DNA of 34,319 nucleotides. Origin: Bacillota bacterium. Lineage in GTDB: Bacteria > Bacillota > Bacilli > Alicyclobacillales > SLC66. Where the stretch lies: contig JAPNUJ010000006.1 in the NCBI GenBank assembly GCA_026627155.1, positions 16,091-50,409 on the forward strand, given 5' to 3'. The notes beneath the pieces were generated by a model. The model was not told the origin of the DNA. It made no database searches and saw only the letters and a list, made by a program, of their open reading frames with translations. Of this stretch, positions 22,743 to 30,807 are shown in pieces (position 1 is the first letter of the stretch; each line of letters opens with the position of its first letter). The translations under genes and the position numbers were made by a program.

Positions 22743-24299
22743 ATGAAGAGAAAAATCTGGGCTTCATTGGTCGCCACTGGCGCCACGGTGTTCGGTCTGA
22801 CCAGCTTGGCTCCGCTCTCCGCGGAAGCTCAATCTCAAGTTCACCCCCGGTTTGCTGCCCCGCACGGTCAACTGGTCATCGCCGATGCGTTGGGAGATCC
22901 GGGCAACTGGGATCCGATCGCGACGTTCGCCATCTCTTGGGGCGAGATTGGATCCAACATTTTTGACGGCCTGGTGCAAAGAACGCCAGAAATGAAAATC
23001 GAGCCCGACCTCGCCACGTCGTGGAAGTACCTCACGCCCAAGAGTCTTGAGTTCACCTTGCGCAAAGGCGTGAAGTTTCAAGATGGTGAGCCCTTTGATG
23101 CGACCGCCGTGGCGTTCACATTTAACCGCTTGCTTGCAGACAAGTCGAGTCCACAGTACAGCAACTACACAGCCATCTCCTCAGTGCAGATCGTCAATCC
23201 CTACAAAGTCGTGTTGCATTTGAACTCCGTCGATCCAGTTCTGATCACGAAACTGGCGGGATACGGTGCCATGATTGTTCCGCCGAAGTACATCCAGTTG
23301 CATGGGAGTACCTACTTTGGCAATCATCCGATCGGGACGGGTCCCTTTCAAATGGTCTCGTACAAAAAAGACAGTTCAATCTTGTTAGTGGCCAACACGC
23401 ACTATTGGGCAGGCCCACCGAAACTCGCTTCCGTACTCGTCAAATTCGTCCCTGACGCCAACACCCGCATCCAGATGATGCAAACTGGCGAAGCCAACAT
23501 CATCGAGACGATTCCTCCGAGCCTCACCAGCGAGGTGACGGCACAGTCGGGCTATAGCCTCGATGCTACAGGTAGCCCTACCGTGTACGAGATCCGTCTG
23601 GATACGGCGCTCCCCCCGATGAACAACGTGCTCGTGAGACAGGCCATCAACTACGCGGTGGACAAAAACGCGATCATCCAGAAAATCTTGAACGGTTACG
23701 GCCAGCCGATCAGTACATTTCAAGGGAACCTGTCTTTCGGGAACGACCCCGCCATGAGCAACTATCCATACGACCCAAAGAAGGCGCAAGCACTCTTGAA
23801 GAAGGCAGGCATCAAGCCGGGTACAACGCTGACATTTGACTACGACGGAAGCGACGCGACCTTCGCAGAAGTCGCACAGGCGGCCGCGGAGGAGCTGCAA
23901 CAGGTCGGTCTGAACGTGAAGCTTCAGCCCGAAGACACCAACACCTTCTACAACACGCTGATTCCAAAAGAAAAAGCGGGGCAAATGTACGAGTTTGCAT
24001 GGGGTGGGTGGACCCTGGACTTTGACAATACGGCCTATCTCCTGTACCACAAGGGGCAGTTCTGGGACCCTGATTTCGGCAACGCGACTATCGACGCATT
24101 ACTCACTAAGGAGCGGAGCACGAACGACCAAGCTGTCCGTCAGCAGGCCTTCTTCAAGATCGACGCCATCTTGCACCAACAGGCGGTTGAGGTTCCCTTA
24201 TATCAGGCAGATACCATCTGGGCTGTTCAAAAGACGGTCAAGGGTTGGGTGACGCCTCCGGATGAGAGGATGGACCTCTGGGGCGTGTCGCTCCAGTAA
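22743..24299 (+). CDS. ABC transporter solute-binding protein, family 5 (set 3)
   Basis: A 518-residue exported binding protein of normal family length. The signal peptide (MKRKIWASLVATGATVFGLTSL) ends at AEA and lacks a lipobox cysteine. Family motifs: DPGNWDPIATFAISWGEIGSNIFDGLV, LEFTLRKGVKFQDGEPFDATAVAFTFNRLL, FGNHPIGTGPFQMVSYKKD, VLVRQAINYAVDKNAIIQKILNG and YPYDPKKAQALLKKAG. These are closest in style to DppA and glutathione-binding GsiB. ATG at 22743 with GAGGGGG seven bases upstream. A strong intergenic stem-loop follows the stop, a common device for keeping binding protein in excess over the permeases. Confidence 0.92.
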   Translation: MKRKIWASLVATGATVFGLTSLAPLSAEAQSQVHPRFAAPHGQLVIADALGDPGNWDPIATFAISWGEIGSNIFDGLVQRTPEMKIEPDLATSWKYLTPKSLEFTLRKGVKFQDGEPFDATAVAFTFNRLLADKSSPQYSNYTAISSVQIVNPYKVVLHLNSVDPVLITKLAGYGAMIVPPKYIQLHGSTYFGNHPIGTGPFQMVSYKKDSSILLVANTHYWAGPPKLASVLVKFVPDANTRIQMMQTGEANIIETIPPSLTSEVTAQSGYSLDATGSPTVYEIRLDTALPPMNNVLVRQAINYAVDKNAIIQKILNGYGQPISTFQGNLSFGNDPAMSNYPYDPKKAQALLKKAGIKPGTTLTFDYDGSDATFAEVAQAAAEELQQVGLNVKLQPEDTNTFYNTLIPKEKAGQMYEFAWGGWTLDFDNTAYLLYHKGQFWDPDFGNATIDALLTKERSTNDQAVRQQAFFKIDAILHQQAVEVPLYQADTIWAVQKTVKGWVTPPDERMDLWGVSLQ

Positions 24300-24306
24300 T
24301 GCACTG

Positions 24307-24343
24307 CTGCGGACGGATCCGGTGATGCGGGGTCCGTCCGCAG
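24307..24343 (+). terminator. Intergenic stem-loop after the set 3 binding-protein gene
   Basis: A 14-bp stem (24307-24320 with 24330-24343, one G-T pair) has a nine-base loop and no T-tract. It more likely stabilises the upstream mRNA or partly attenuates than fully terminates, because the permease gene starts 21 bp later. Confidence 0.6.
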
Positions 24344-24364
24344 CACTTACGGGGAGGGTCACAC

Positions 24365-25288
24365 GTGATTCGGTATATATTGAGACGTCTGTTCCACACC
24401 GTGTTTGTGCTTTTTGGCATCTCCCTCATTGTATTTGTCACCGTGCGCTTGACGGGCAATCCGGTCGCCGCCATGCTCCAAGGGAGCAACCCCAGCGTTC
24501 AAGCGATGGCTTCACTGGAAAAGGCGCTCGGTCTGAACCAACCGTATATCGTCCAGTACTGGATTTTTATCAAAGGCATTGCCACTTTAAATTTCGGAAC
24601 GTCATTCGTCACAGGGCAACCCGTGCTCCCTATGATATGGTCCCGTTTGGGTGCCACGGCACTGCTCGCCATAGGTGGCATCGTCGTCGGAGTCCTGATC
24701 GCCATCCCAGTTGGCATCCTATCTGCCATTCGCTACGGAACCATCCTGGACGTGCTGGGCCGGGGAATTTCGTTACTTGGCATCTCCTTTCCCAACTACT
24801 GGCTTGCCACGATGCTCATCCTGATCTTCTCCGTCGACCTGCACTGGTTTCCGGTGGCTGGATCAGAAGGATTTTCGTCTCTCGTCCTTCCTTCATTCAC
24901 GTTAGGCTTCATTCTCGCCGGGATCTTGGCTCGTCTCGTTCGCACCAGCATGTTGGAGACCCTGGGAAGCCAGTACATCGTCACGGCGCGCGCAAAGGGC
25001 CTCACACGCTGGCGCGTCATCATCGTGCATGCCCTGCGCAACGCCCTCCTTCCGACGATCACCTTCATGGGCATTCAATTTGGCGGACTGCTCGGAGGGG
25101 TGGTCATCCTGGAAGAAGTCTTTTCATGGCCCGGCATTGGCCGCTTGGTCCTCACAGCCGTCAACGAACGCGACTACCCTGTTGTCCAGGCGTCCGTACT
25201 CCTCTTGTCTTTTCTATACATCATGGTCAACCTTGTCGTCGATTTGAGCTATGCGTTCCTGGATCCTCGCATCCGGATTGGAGACTGA
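24365..25288 (+). CDS. Peptide ABC transporter permease, DppB type (set 3)
   Basis: A 307-residue inner membrane permease. It opens MIRYILRRLFHTVFVLFGISLIVF, the EAA loop is VTARAKGLTRWRVIIVHALRNALLP, and it ends DPRIRIGD. The start is GTG at 24365 with GGGGAGG eight bases upstream. The DppC-type gene follows after four bases, its ribosome site lying inside this gene. The order binding protein, DppB, DppC is the classical dpp order, but the two ATPase genes that normally follow are replaced by a peptidase gene. Confidence 0.92.
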   Translation: MIRYILRRLFHTVFVLFGISLIVFVTVRLTGNPVAAMLQGSNPSVQAMASLEKALGLNQPYIVQYWIFIKGIATLNFGTSFVTGQPVLPMIWSRLGATALLAIGGIVVGVLIAIPVGILSAIRYGTILDVLGRGISLLGISFPNYWLATMLILIFSVDLHWFPVAGSEGFSSLVLPSFTLGFILAGILARLVRTSMLETLGSQYIVTARAKGLTRWRVIIVHALRNALLPTITFMGIQFGGLLGGVVILEEVFSWPGIGRLVLTAVNERDYPVVQASVLLLSFLYIMVNLVVDLSYAFLDPRIRIGD

Positions 25289-25292
25289 TTGT

Positions 25293-26201
25293 ATGAGTTC
25301 GATTCCGGAAGCCCAGCGCTCGGTCCTGTCCACGCCACACGTCCCCTCCCGGTTTTCAAGGGTGCTCCGAAATCTGCTGGGGAATCAAGGTGGACTCACC
25401 GGTGTGTTCCTTGTCACCTTGGTGTTTGTCTGCGCGATCTTCGCACCCTGGATCTCGCCACACGACCCGACCGCCGGCAATATTCTCAATCGTTTGGACC
25501 CCCCGGCCTGGATGGCTGGTGGCAATCCGACATTTCCACTGGGCACTGATCCCGTCGGTCGAGACCTTTTGAGCCGCATCATCTTCGGCTCCCGCATTTC
25601 CCTATACATCGGGCTGCTCTCCACACTTCTCAGTGTCATCATCGGTCTCCCTGCAGGGCTGCTAGCCGGCTACTTTGGTGGATTGGTAGACGACGTGATC
25701 ATGCGCATCGCCGACGTATTCTTCGCCTTTCCGTTTATCTTGTTCGCGATCCTCGTGCTCGCCCTGTTTGGGCCAGGCGTCAACAACCTCGTTCTCGTCC
25801 TTGGCATCAGCGGTTGGGCTGGATTGGCCCGCGTAGTCCGTTCACAGGTGCTGGTCCTCAAGGAACTGGACTACGTGAAGGCCGCCTCTACCTATGGCGC
25901 CACACCGGGCGGGGTCATCTTGCGTCACTTGCTGCCAAACGTCTGGGGTATCGTCCTCGTCGTCTCCACTCTGAATATCGGCATCAACATTCTGCTGACT
26001 TCAGCCCTGTCGTTTCTGGGACTTGGACTCGACCCGATTATCCCGGATTGGGGCGGCATGATCGCCAGTGGACAACTGTACATGACCACGGCCTGGTGGG
26101 TCGACGCGTTTCCTGGGATCGCCTTGATGTTAACCGTGTTGGGGTTTAATCTGGTTGGAGACTGGATCCGCGATGTCGTGGACCCCACTATGTCGAGGTG
26201 A
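25293..26201 (+). CDS. Peptide ABC transporter permease, DppC type (set 3)
   Basis: A 302-residue inner membrane permease. The ATG at 25293 is chosen over an upstream in-frame ATG at 25251, which lies within the DppB gene; GGAG lies nine bases before 25293. The motif FPLGTDPVGRDLLSRIIFGSRISL and the EAA loop AASTYGATPGGVILRHLLPNVWG are typical. The C-terminus is GDWIRDVVDPTMSR. Its stop overlaps the ribosome site of the M14 peptidase gene, so the two are translationally coupled. Confidence 0.92.
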   Translation: MSSIPEAQRSVLSTPHVPSRFSRVLRNLLGNQGGLTGVFLVTLVFVCAIFAPWISPHDPTAGNILNRLDPPAWMAGGNPTFPLGTDPVGRDLLSRIIFGSRISLYIGLLSTLLSVIIGLPAGLLAGYFGGLVDDVIMRIADVFFAFPFILFAILVLALFGPGVNNLVLVLGISGWAGLARVVRSQVLVLKELDYVKAASTYGATPGGVILRHLLPNVWGIVLVVSTLNIGINILLTSALSFLGLGLDPIIPDWGGMIASGQLYMTTAWWVDAFPGIALMLTVLGFNLVGDWIRDVVDPTMSR

Positions 26202-26205
26202 GCCT

Positions 26206-29200
26206 GTGAATGCATTGGAGTTGTTCAGCGCCCGCGGCGCTTACGTGATGCGAGACGGAAAACCGTTGGCCGCGCAGGTGCAATTCATCGTCCCCGACGT
26301 ACCGAGCGCGTCGGAGATCGCGGCCGTGCTGGAGGTCGCCGGGCGGTTTGCCATCGAGACCCTGTTTGTGCCCAACGACCCCGCCTTGACTTGGTGCCAC
26401 ACAACTCAACCCGAGCCACCAGTTCGGTGCTCCGTTATCGTCGGCCTTGATGCCGCTTGGGTCCGTGAAAAGTGGGGGAAGCGATCCGACGCGCTCCCGA
26501 CCACCGTTGCAACGTACCTGGAGTGCGAGTCGGGAACGCTTGCCGTTGCCAGGGCGTCCGACGGGCAGGTGGGCTTCCTGATCACCGGCGATGGGCCCGC
26601 CGGTCTACTTGGGATCGCCCGAATGCTCGCCACGAGCGCGGCCACGAGCGGCACGGCAGGCACCGACGCGAGCGGCACACAAGGCACGACCGCCAGCGGA
26701 GCCGAGACTGGGGTGTCCGAACTCGCAACGGCACGCGATGGGGTCGAGCAGTCCTCTGCCGACTCTTCCCTACATGCACTGAGATCCGTCCGCGGACTCT
26801 TTGTTCATCCGATGCAGGACGGGGAGGCTGTGCTCGCTACTCGTCTTCGCGTCGATGGGAACGGTCGGTCGGTGCTGCATAGTCACCTGCGCTGGCTCAC
26901 GGCCCTATGCCGCGAGTCGAGCGGGGCGATATGGCCCTTGACGTTCGTAGAAGGCGTGGACTCCCCAGACGATCGCCTCATCACCCGCGTCAACGAGTGG
27001 CCCGACAACGACGGCGCGTTACCGTGCTTTCGCGTGGACCTGAGCGAGACCGAACTGTCCGTGTTCCTGTCCACGTCACCAACGGCTGCGGATCATGCCG
27101 CACTCAGCGAACTCCTGACAGCCTACCCAACCCGTTCTCACGTTCCTTGGCGGCAGCGCCTTGACCACTTGATCGGCCCCGCCGAGGACTTGGCAAGCCG
27201 CGCCTGGGACGAGATCAGGCACTCACGGGACACCAGCTCAGAGACGCTGGGAAATCGACCAACCCGCTCATCGATTGACCCGCTGTCGGTCGCATTATCG
27301 AGCACGCCGGCCGAGCCGTCAGCACCCGCCGCACCCGCATCCTCCACAGCAGCGCCGGACTCCGTTTGGCGCTGGACAGATCCCGGTGAGACCTCCGACC
27401 TTCACGCCCTCGTCGCAGACCTACTCGGCCGTCAAGTCGAGACCTGTGCGATGGTTGCCGCGCGCCCCTTACTCGAGATCTTCAGCACCGCCTCGACGGC
27501 CACCTGTGAATACCTGCGACAAACAGCCCACGCTGCGGCCCATGCCATCGGCATGACTGTCGACGTCGAGGTTCGTTCCGCTCACAAGTCCGGACTCCAT
27601 TGGGTTGTGCAAGACGTCCTCCCCGGCCTGCGCGAGCTTCAGCGACTCGGCGATCCGATGATCGACTCCGTGCATTTGTCGGCGCGTCGACTCGATCCCC
27701 CAGAAAGCGCGCCAGGCCAAGAACCGGTTTCGATCATCGACCGCTCCATCCGATATTTGCAAGAACTCTATCCGGCCGACCTGCTGCTCGCCGAAGCGCT
27801 AGGCCTCTATGAAGAGGGCCTCTCGATCGAGCTTCGAGAATCCGGACCCATGTTCCAGGTGCAGGCCTGCGACACCACAGGGGCCGTGCTGCTCGATCGC
27901 CAGTTTGAAGGCTGGACCGAGTGGCGTCCCTACCTCCCCTGCACCGGTGACCCGGCCCTGGTGTGTGTGCCAGTTGCAGGCGTCCGCCTCACGCTTGGCC
28001 AGGATGTCGTCGCACAACAGGCGATTGCAACCGATGCCGATCGCATGTGGACCTGGTACAACCGCGAAGTCCTCCCAGCCCTCAAAGCCGATAGGCTCGC
28101 AGCCATGTCCCAGACCACACAGACCACACAGACCGCCAAAACAGCTGAGCGCGCTACCGAGGCGATGGACCGCCCCTTTGAACGACTGGAGATTCACGTA
28201 TGGACCGACACCGAGGATCGTCCCCTCACCGAAGTCGACTCCTCATCGGTGGGGGAGGCGTTGGCGGAAGACCTTTATTTCAATAGTCTTGAAATCATGC
28301 GCCGCTTCGCCACCGAGACGGGTGACACGAGCTGGACAAGCCCAGGGGCCATCATCCCGTATATGCATGAACGCGGGTCAAAGGGGGGGCCATCCGCCGA
28401 AGTCCGCGTCTATGCGGCCAGTCGCAAGCCACCTGCCGAGAATGCGCCGCAGTCATCCAGCGGATCCGCGCTGGACCTGCCTGCAAACCGCATCCGAAGG
28501 CACAGCCTGCGAGTGCGTAGCGTCGAATTCTGCGATGGTGTGTGGAGCCTCACACTCAAGGGCGATGGCTTGGCTCCGCCAGAGCTTCGCGCCCTCGAGC
28601 AGTGGCTCGTCAGACCAGGCGACACCACCGACACCACCGACACCAGCGCGCGCACCGAGGGCCCAACCACCTCGACCGCGACCGCCGCAGCGGTAGCCAG
28701 CACCGAGTCGCCCAGTTGGACCACAGACGCCCTCTACCCGCAGCACATCGACGCGATCCTCCAGAAAGTCCCCGACGCCTTTGTGCTCGAGCATTCTTAC
28801 GGCGGCGTGCCGATCTGGCTCGTGCAGTGCTGCGAGATGCGCCCCGGCTGGACGACGTCGGCACTCAAGCAGGCCTTGTGGAAGCCCACCCTGTTCATCA
28901 ACGCCCGCCATCACGCCAACGAAGTCTCCAGCACCAACGCCGCGCTCTTGCTCATGCGCGAGGTCCAGACCAGGCCCGCGGCGCTTGAGCGCGTGAACGT
29001 CATCCTCCTCCCCCTTCAAAATGTCGACGGAGCGCTCACCCACGCCTCCCTCTGCGAGGAGCACCCCACGTGGATGCACCATGCCGCTCGATACAACGCG
29101 TGCGGCGAGGAGTTCGCGCGCGACTATTTCAATCCCGCCTCGCCGTACGGCGAGAGCCGCACTTACGGACACGTGTGGTCGCGCTGGCGCCCGGATATCT

Positions 29201-29856
29201 TCCTGGACGATCACGGCATCCCCTCGCACGAATGGGTGCAACCGTTTGCGGGGTGGGGCAGTCCCCCGTCATTTGGCGTGTCATACTGGATTCCGCAAGC
29301 CCGCATGTACACGATCTGGCGACGACCCCAGTCCGACGATGCGGCAGGCACGGGCACCAGCGTCGCGGCGGATGCGCAGGCCACCGGCACCGAAACTGGC
29401 ACCGGCACTGGACCCCGCCATCGCTATCAAATGCAGATCGAGCGGCACGTCGCCACCTCCATCCGGGCGAACCAGCCCGTCAGCGCAGCGAACGGTCGGC
29501 TCCTTCGGCGCTATAATCGCTGGGGCCATGCCTGGGATTCAGCCTATTTTCCGTTAACGCTGACCGATGGCATGCTGACCTTTGCCCACGAGGCCGTCGC
29601 AAATCCTGCATCGCGCAGCCCGATCGCCCGCTTCCCCGACGACGTCACAGCCGAAATCGTGACCGAGACGGACGATGAGACGGTCATCGGCGCCCACCTG
29701 TCTGAACGCGTCGCGGCGCATCAGGTCGTGCATCATGCCCTGCTTGAGTGGCTCACCGCCACGCCTCAGCCCCTTTTTCTACGCAGCTCGTCGTCAGTCA
29801 GCGGCGAAGTCACCCTGCGACTCGACCGCCCGCGACCGCTGCACGCGGAACAGTAA
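26206..29856 (+). CDS. Very large M14-family zinc metallocarboxypeptidase
   Basis: A 1216-residue protein without signal peptide or membrane segment, so probably cytosolic. The start is GTG at 26206, with GAGGTGA five bases upstream. The C-terminal third carries an M14 carboxypeptidase-like domain: zinc ligands H903 and E906 in NARHHANEVSSTNAALL, then LLPLQNVDGAL and, 100 residues on, H1003 in FLDDHGIPSHEW, a plausible third ligand. The first 800 residues are not recognised beyond being globular alpha/beta. At least five low-complexity Ala/Thr/Ser/Gly runs interrupt the protein (about 143-170, 367-387, 635-648, 806-836, 1044-1069), like loop insertions. It is the last gene of set 3, four bases behind DppC, so it probably processes the imported peptide or amide. 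Typical M14 catalytic domains are about 300 residues. Confidence 0.85.
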   Translation: MNALELFSARGAYVMRDGKPLAAQVQFIVPDVPSASEIAAVLEVAGRFAIETLFVPNDPALTWCHTTQPEPPVRCSVIVGLDAAWVREKWGKRSDALPTTVATYLECESGTLAVARASDGQVGFLITGDGPAGLLGIARMLATSAATSGTAGTDASGTQGTTASGAETGVSELATARDGVEQSSADSSLHALRSVRGLFVHPMQDGEAVLATRLRVDGNGRSVLHSHLRWLTALCRESSGAIWPLTFVEGVDSPDDRLITRVNEWPDNDGALPCFRVDLSETELSVFLSTSPTAADHAALSELLTAYPTRSHVPWRQRLDHLIGPAEDLASRAWDEIRHSRDTSSETLGNRPTRSSIDPLSVALSSTPAEPSAPAAPASSTAAPDSVWRWTDPGETSDLHALVADLLGRQVETCAMVAARPLLEIFSTASTATCEYLRQTAHAAAHAIGMTVDVEVRSAHKSGLHWVVQDVLPGLRELQRLGDPMIDSVHLSARRLDPPESAPGQEPVSIIDRSIRYLQELYPADLLLAEALGLYEEGLSIELRESGPMFQVQACDTTGAVLLDRQFEGWTEWRPYLPCTGDPALVCVPVAGVRLTLGQDVVAQQAIATDADRMWTWYNREVLPALKADRLAAMSQTTQTTQTAKTAERATEAMDRPFERLEIHVWTDTEDRPLTEVDSSSVGEALAEDLYFNSLEIMRRFATETGDTSWTSPGAIIPYMHERGSKGGPSAEVRVYAASRKPPAENAPQSSSGSALDLPANRIRRHSLRVRSVEFCDGVWSLTLKGDGLAPPELRALEQWLVRPGDTTDTTDTSARTEGPTTSTATAAAVASTESPSWTTDALYPQHIDAILQKVPDAFVLEHSYGGVPIWLVQCCEMRPGWTTSALKQALWKPTLFINARHHANEVSSTNAALLLMREVQTRPAALERVNVILLPLQNVDGALTHASLCEEHPTWMHHAARYNACGEEFARDYFNPASPYGESRTYGHVWSRWRPDIFLDDHGIPSHEWVQPFAGWGSPPSFGVSYWIPQARMYTIWRRPQSDDAAGTGTSVAADAQATGTETGTGTGPRHRYQMQIERHVATSIRANQPVSAANGRLLRRYNRWGHAWDSAYFPLTLTDGMLTFAHEAVANPASRSPIARFPDDVTAEIVTETDDETVIGAHLSERVAAHQVVHHALLEWLTATPQPLFLRSSSSVSGEVTLRLDRPRPLHAEQ

Positions 29857-29881
29857 TCTGCCGGTGGCAACGCCGTCACGT

Positions 29882-29923
29882 CCCCATCTCTGGTCCAGTA
29901 GCCATTCTGGGTCAGAGATGGGG
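29882..29923 (+). terminator. Hairpin downstream of the M14 peptidase gene
   Basis: CCCCATCTCTG (29882-29892) pairs perfectly with 29913-29923, and CCAG/CTGG pair inside. It lies 25 bp past the stop codon. There is no T-tract, so termination may be incomplete. Confidence 0.55.
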
Positions 29924-30161
29924 GTGTGTCGACGTCGTCGCCCCGCTTCGCATCCTTGTGGGTGTCTCACTTGGGTCGATGCCGTTACCTTTCGCTCTGT
30001 GCTTTGGTCCTGACCCGCGGACTCAGGAGAGGTCCCGGAGGAGCCCAGTACGCATCCTTTGCTCGTAGAGCGTGGAAATCACACGGAAGATGGGAGTCTA
30101 CGAGTTGGAGCCAGACGACGACATCTGTCCCTCGCCTCAAAACTCGGTCAGTAACGGATCC

Positions 30162-30322
30162 GCCGAGCCCATTTTGATCCAGCAAAACTTCGCAAGTCGC
30201 ATTCTGAGACTACGCGGGCTTTGTAAGTCTCAAAGTGAGACTTACGGGACTGGATAAGTCCCATTTTGAGACTACGCAGGCTTTGTAAGTCTCATGTTGA
30301 GACGCTAGTCCCATAAGTCTCA
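30162..30322 (+). repeat. Array of 31-bp units carrying TAAGTCTCA-NNN-TGAGACT
   Basis: Four TGAGAC boxes start at 30205, 30236, 30267 and 30298, exactly 31 bp apart. Matching TAAGTCYCA boxes start at 30224, 30255 and 30286, with a degenerate copy at 30193 and a last one at 30314 (28 bp on). Each unit is thus an inverted repeat with a 3-bp centre, followed by a partly conserved ACGCGGGCTTTG spacer. A weaker unit with CCCATTTTGA in the same phase begins at 30162. The core copy GTAAGTCTCA/TGAGACTTAC is a perfect 10-bp inverted repeat. The array looks like a multi-site protein-binding region. Confidence 0.85.
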
Positions 30323-30658
30323 ATGATGCCTATGATCGGCGTATGTCCGCGACTCACCTTCGTTGCAGGAGGATATCCGAGTAGAAACCACCCGTCGGCG
30401 TTAACTGCCACTCAGCGTAGTCAGGCCCATCGCTAGTTTTGATGCTCTTACCGCCACGAGCCGCTACCTGAGTAAAGACGAAAAGTGGGGGTTAATTTGG
30501 TGACGGGCGGTCGACGCGCCACTCCTGTGCGGTTACCAGTCGCGCTCATCGCTTTGCTCCCTGCCTTGAGCGCCGGTGGCGAGTCACCAGAGGGCTGAAT
30601 CAGACTCAGCGTGAGATCATCGATGCAAGCACTCGCAAGACACCGCTGCCGTCAACAC

Positions 30659-30688
30659 TTGACACTATATACCAGCCCCCAGTATCCT
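30659..30688 (+). promoter_or_regulatory. Promoter of the MNT/HepT pair
   Basis: A perfect TTGACA (30659-30664) and TATCCT (30683-30688) are 18 bp apart, giving a leader of about 110 nt before the GTG at 30808. Confidence 0.5.
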
Positions 30689-30807
30689 TGAATCAACGAC
30701 TCCGGAATGGATCCACAGTCGAATGACGCTCGGCCTGAAGGGGACCTTTCATTCCATTCAGGGTAGCAGTCCGCCGCGTGATCGCCCACAGAGAAGGGGT
30801 GGACAAT

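Larger units (their letters stand above)
29857..30807. other. 951-bp gene-poor spacer with repeat array
   Basis: No complete gene is supported. From left to right it holds a hairpin (29882-29923), the 31-bp repeat array (about 30162-30322), an unstarted reading-frame fragment on the minus strand (30354-30497), the motif AGTGGGGGTTAATTTGGTG (30484-30502), and the promoter of the MNT/HepT pair (30659-30688). The mix of degenerate repeats and fragments suggests a decayed mobile element. Confidence 0.65.

Noticed and set aside
24262-25296. 344-residue open frame overlapping the set 3 DppB gene
   Set aside because: Out-of-frame shadow; the DppB frame shows all family motifs.
28453-29241. 262-residue open frame opposite the M14 gene, and the 295-codon frame at 27809-28696
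   Set aside because: Both lie within the peptidase gene, have Arg/Ala-rich low-information composition and no start signals.
29675-30257. Short open frames after the M14 stop (for example 29926-30177, 30072-30257)
   Set aside because: No ribosome sites, no domains, and overlap with the hairpin and repeat array.
30162-30322. CRISPR array
   Set aside because: Units are contiguous 31-bp repeats without unique spacers, and no cas gene is present.
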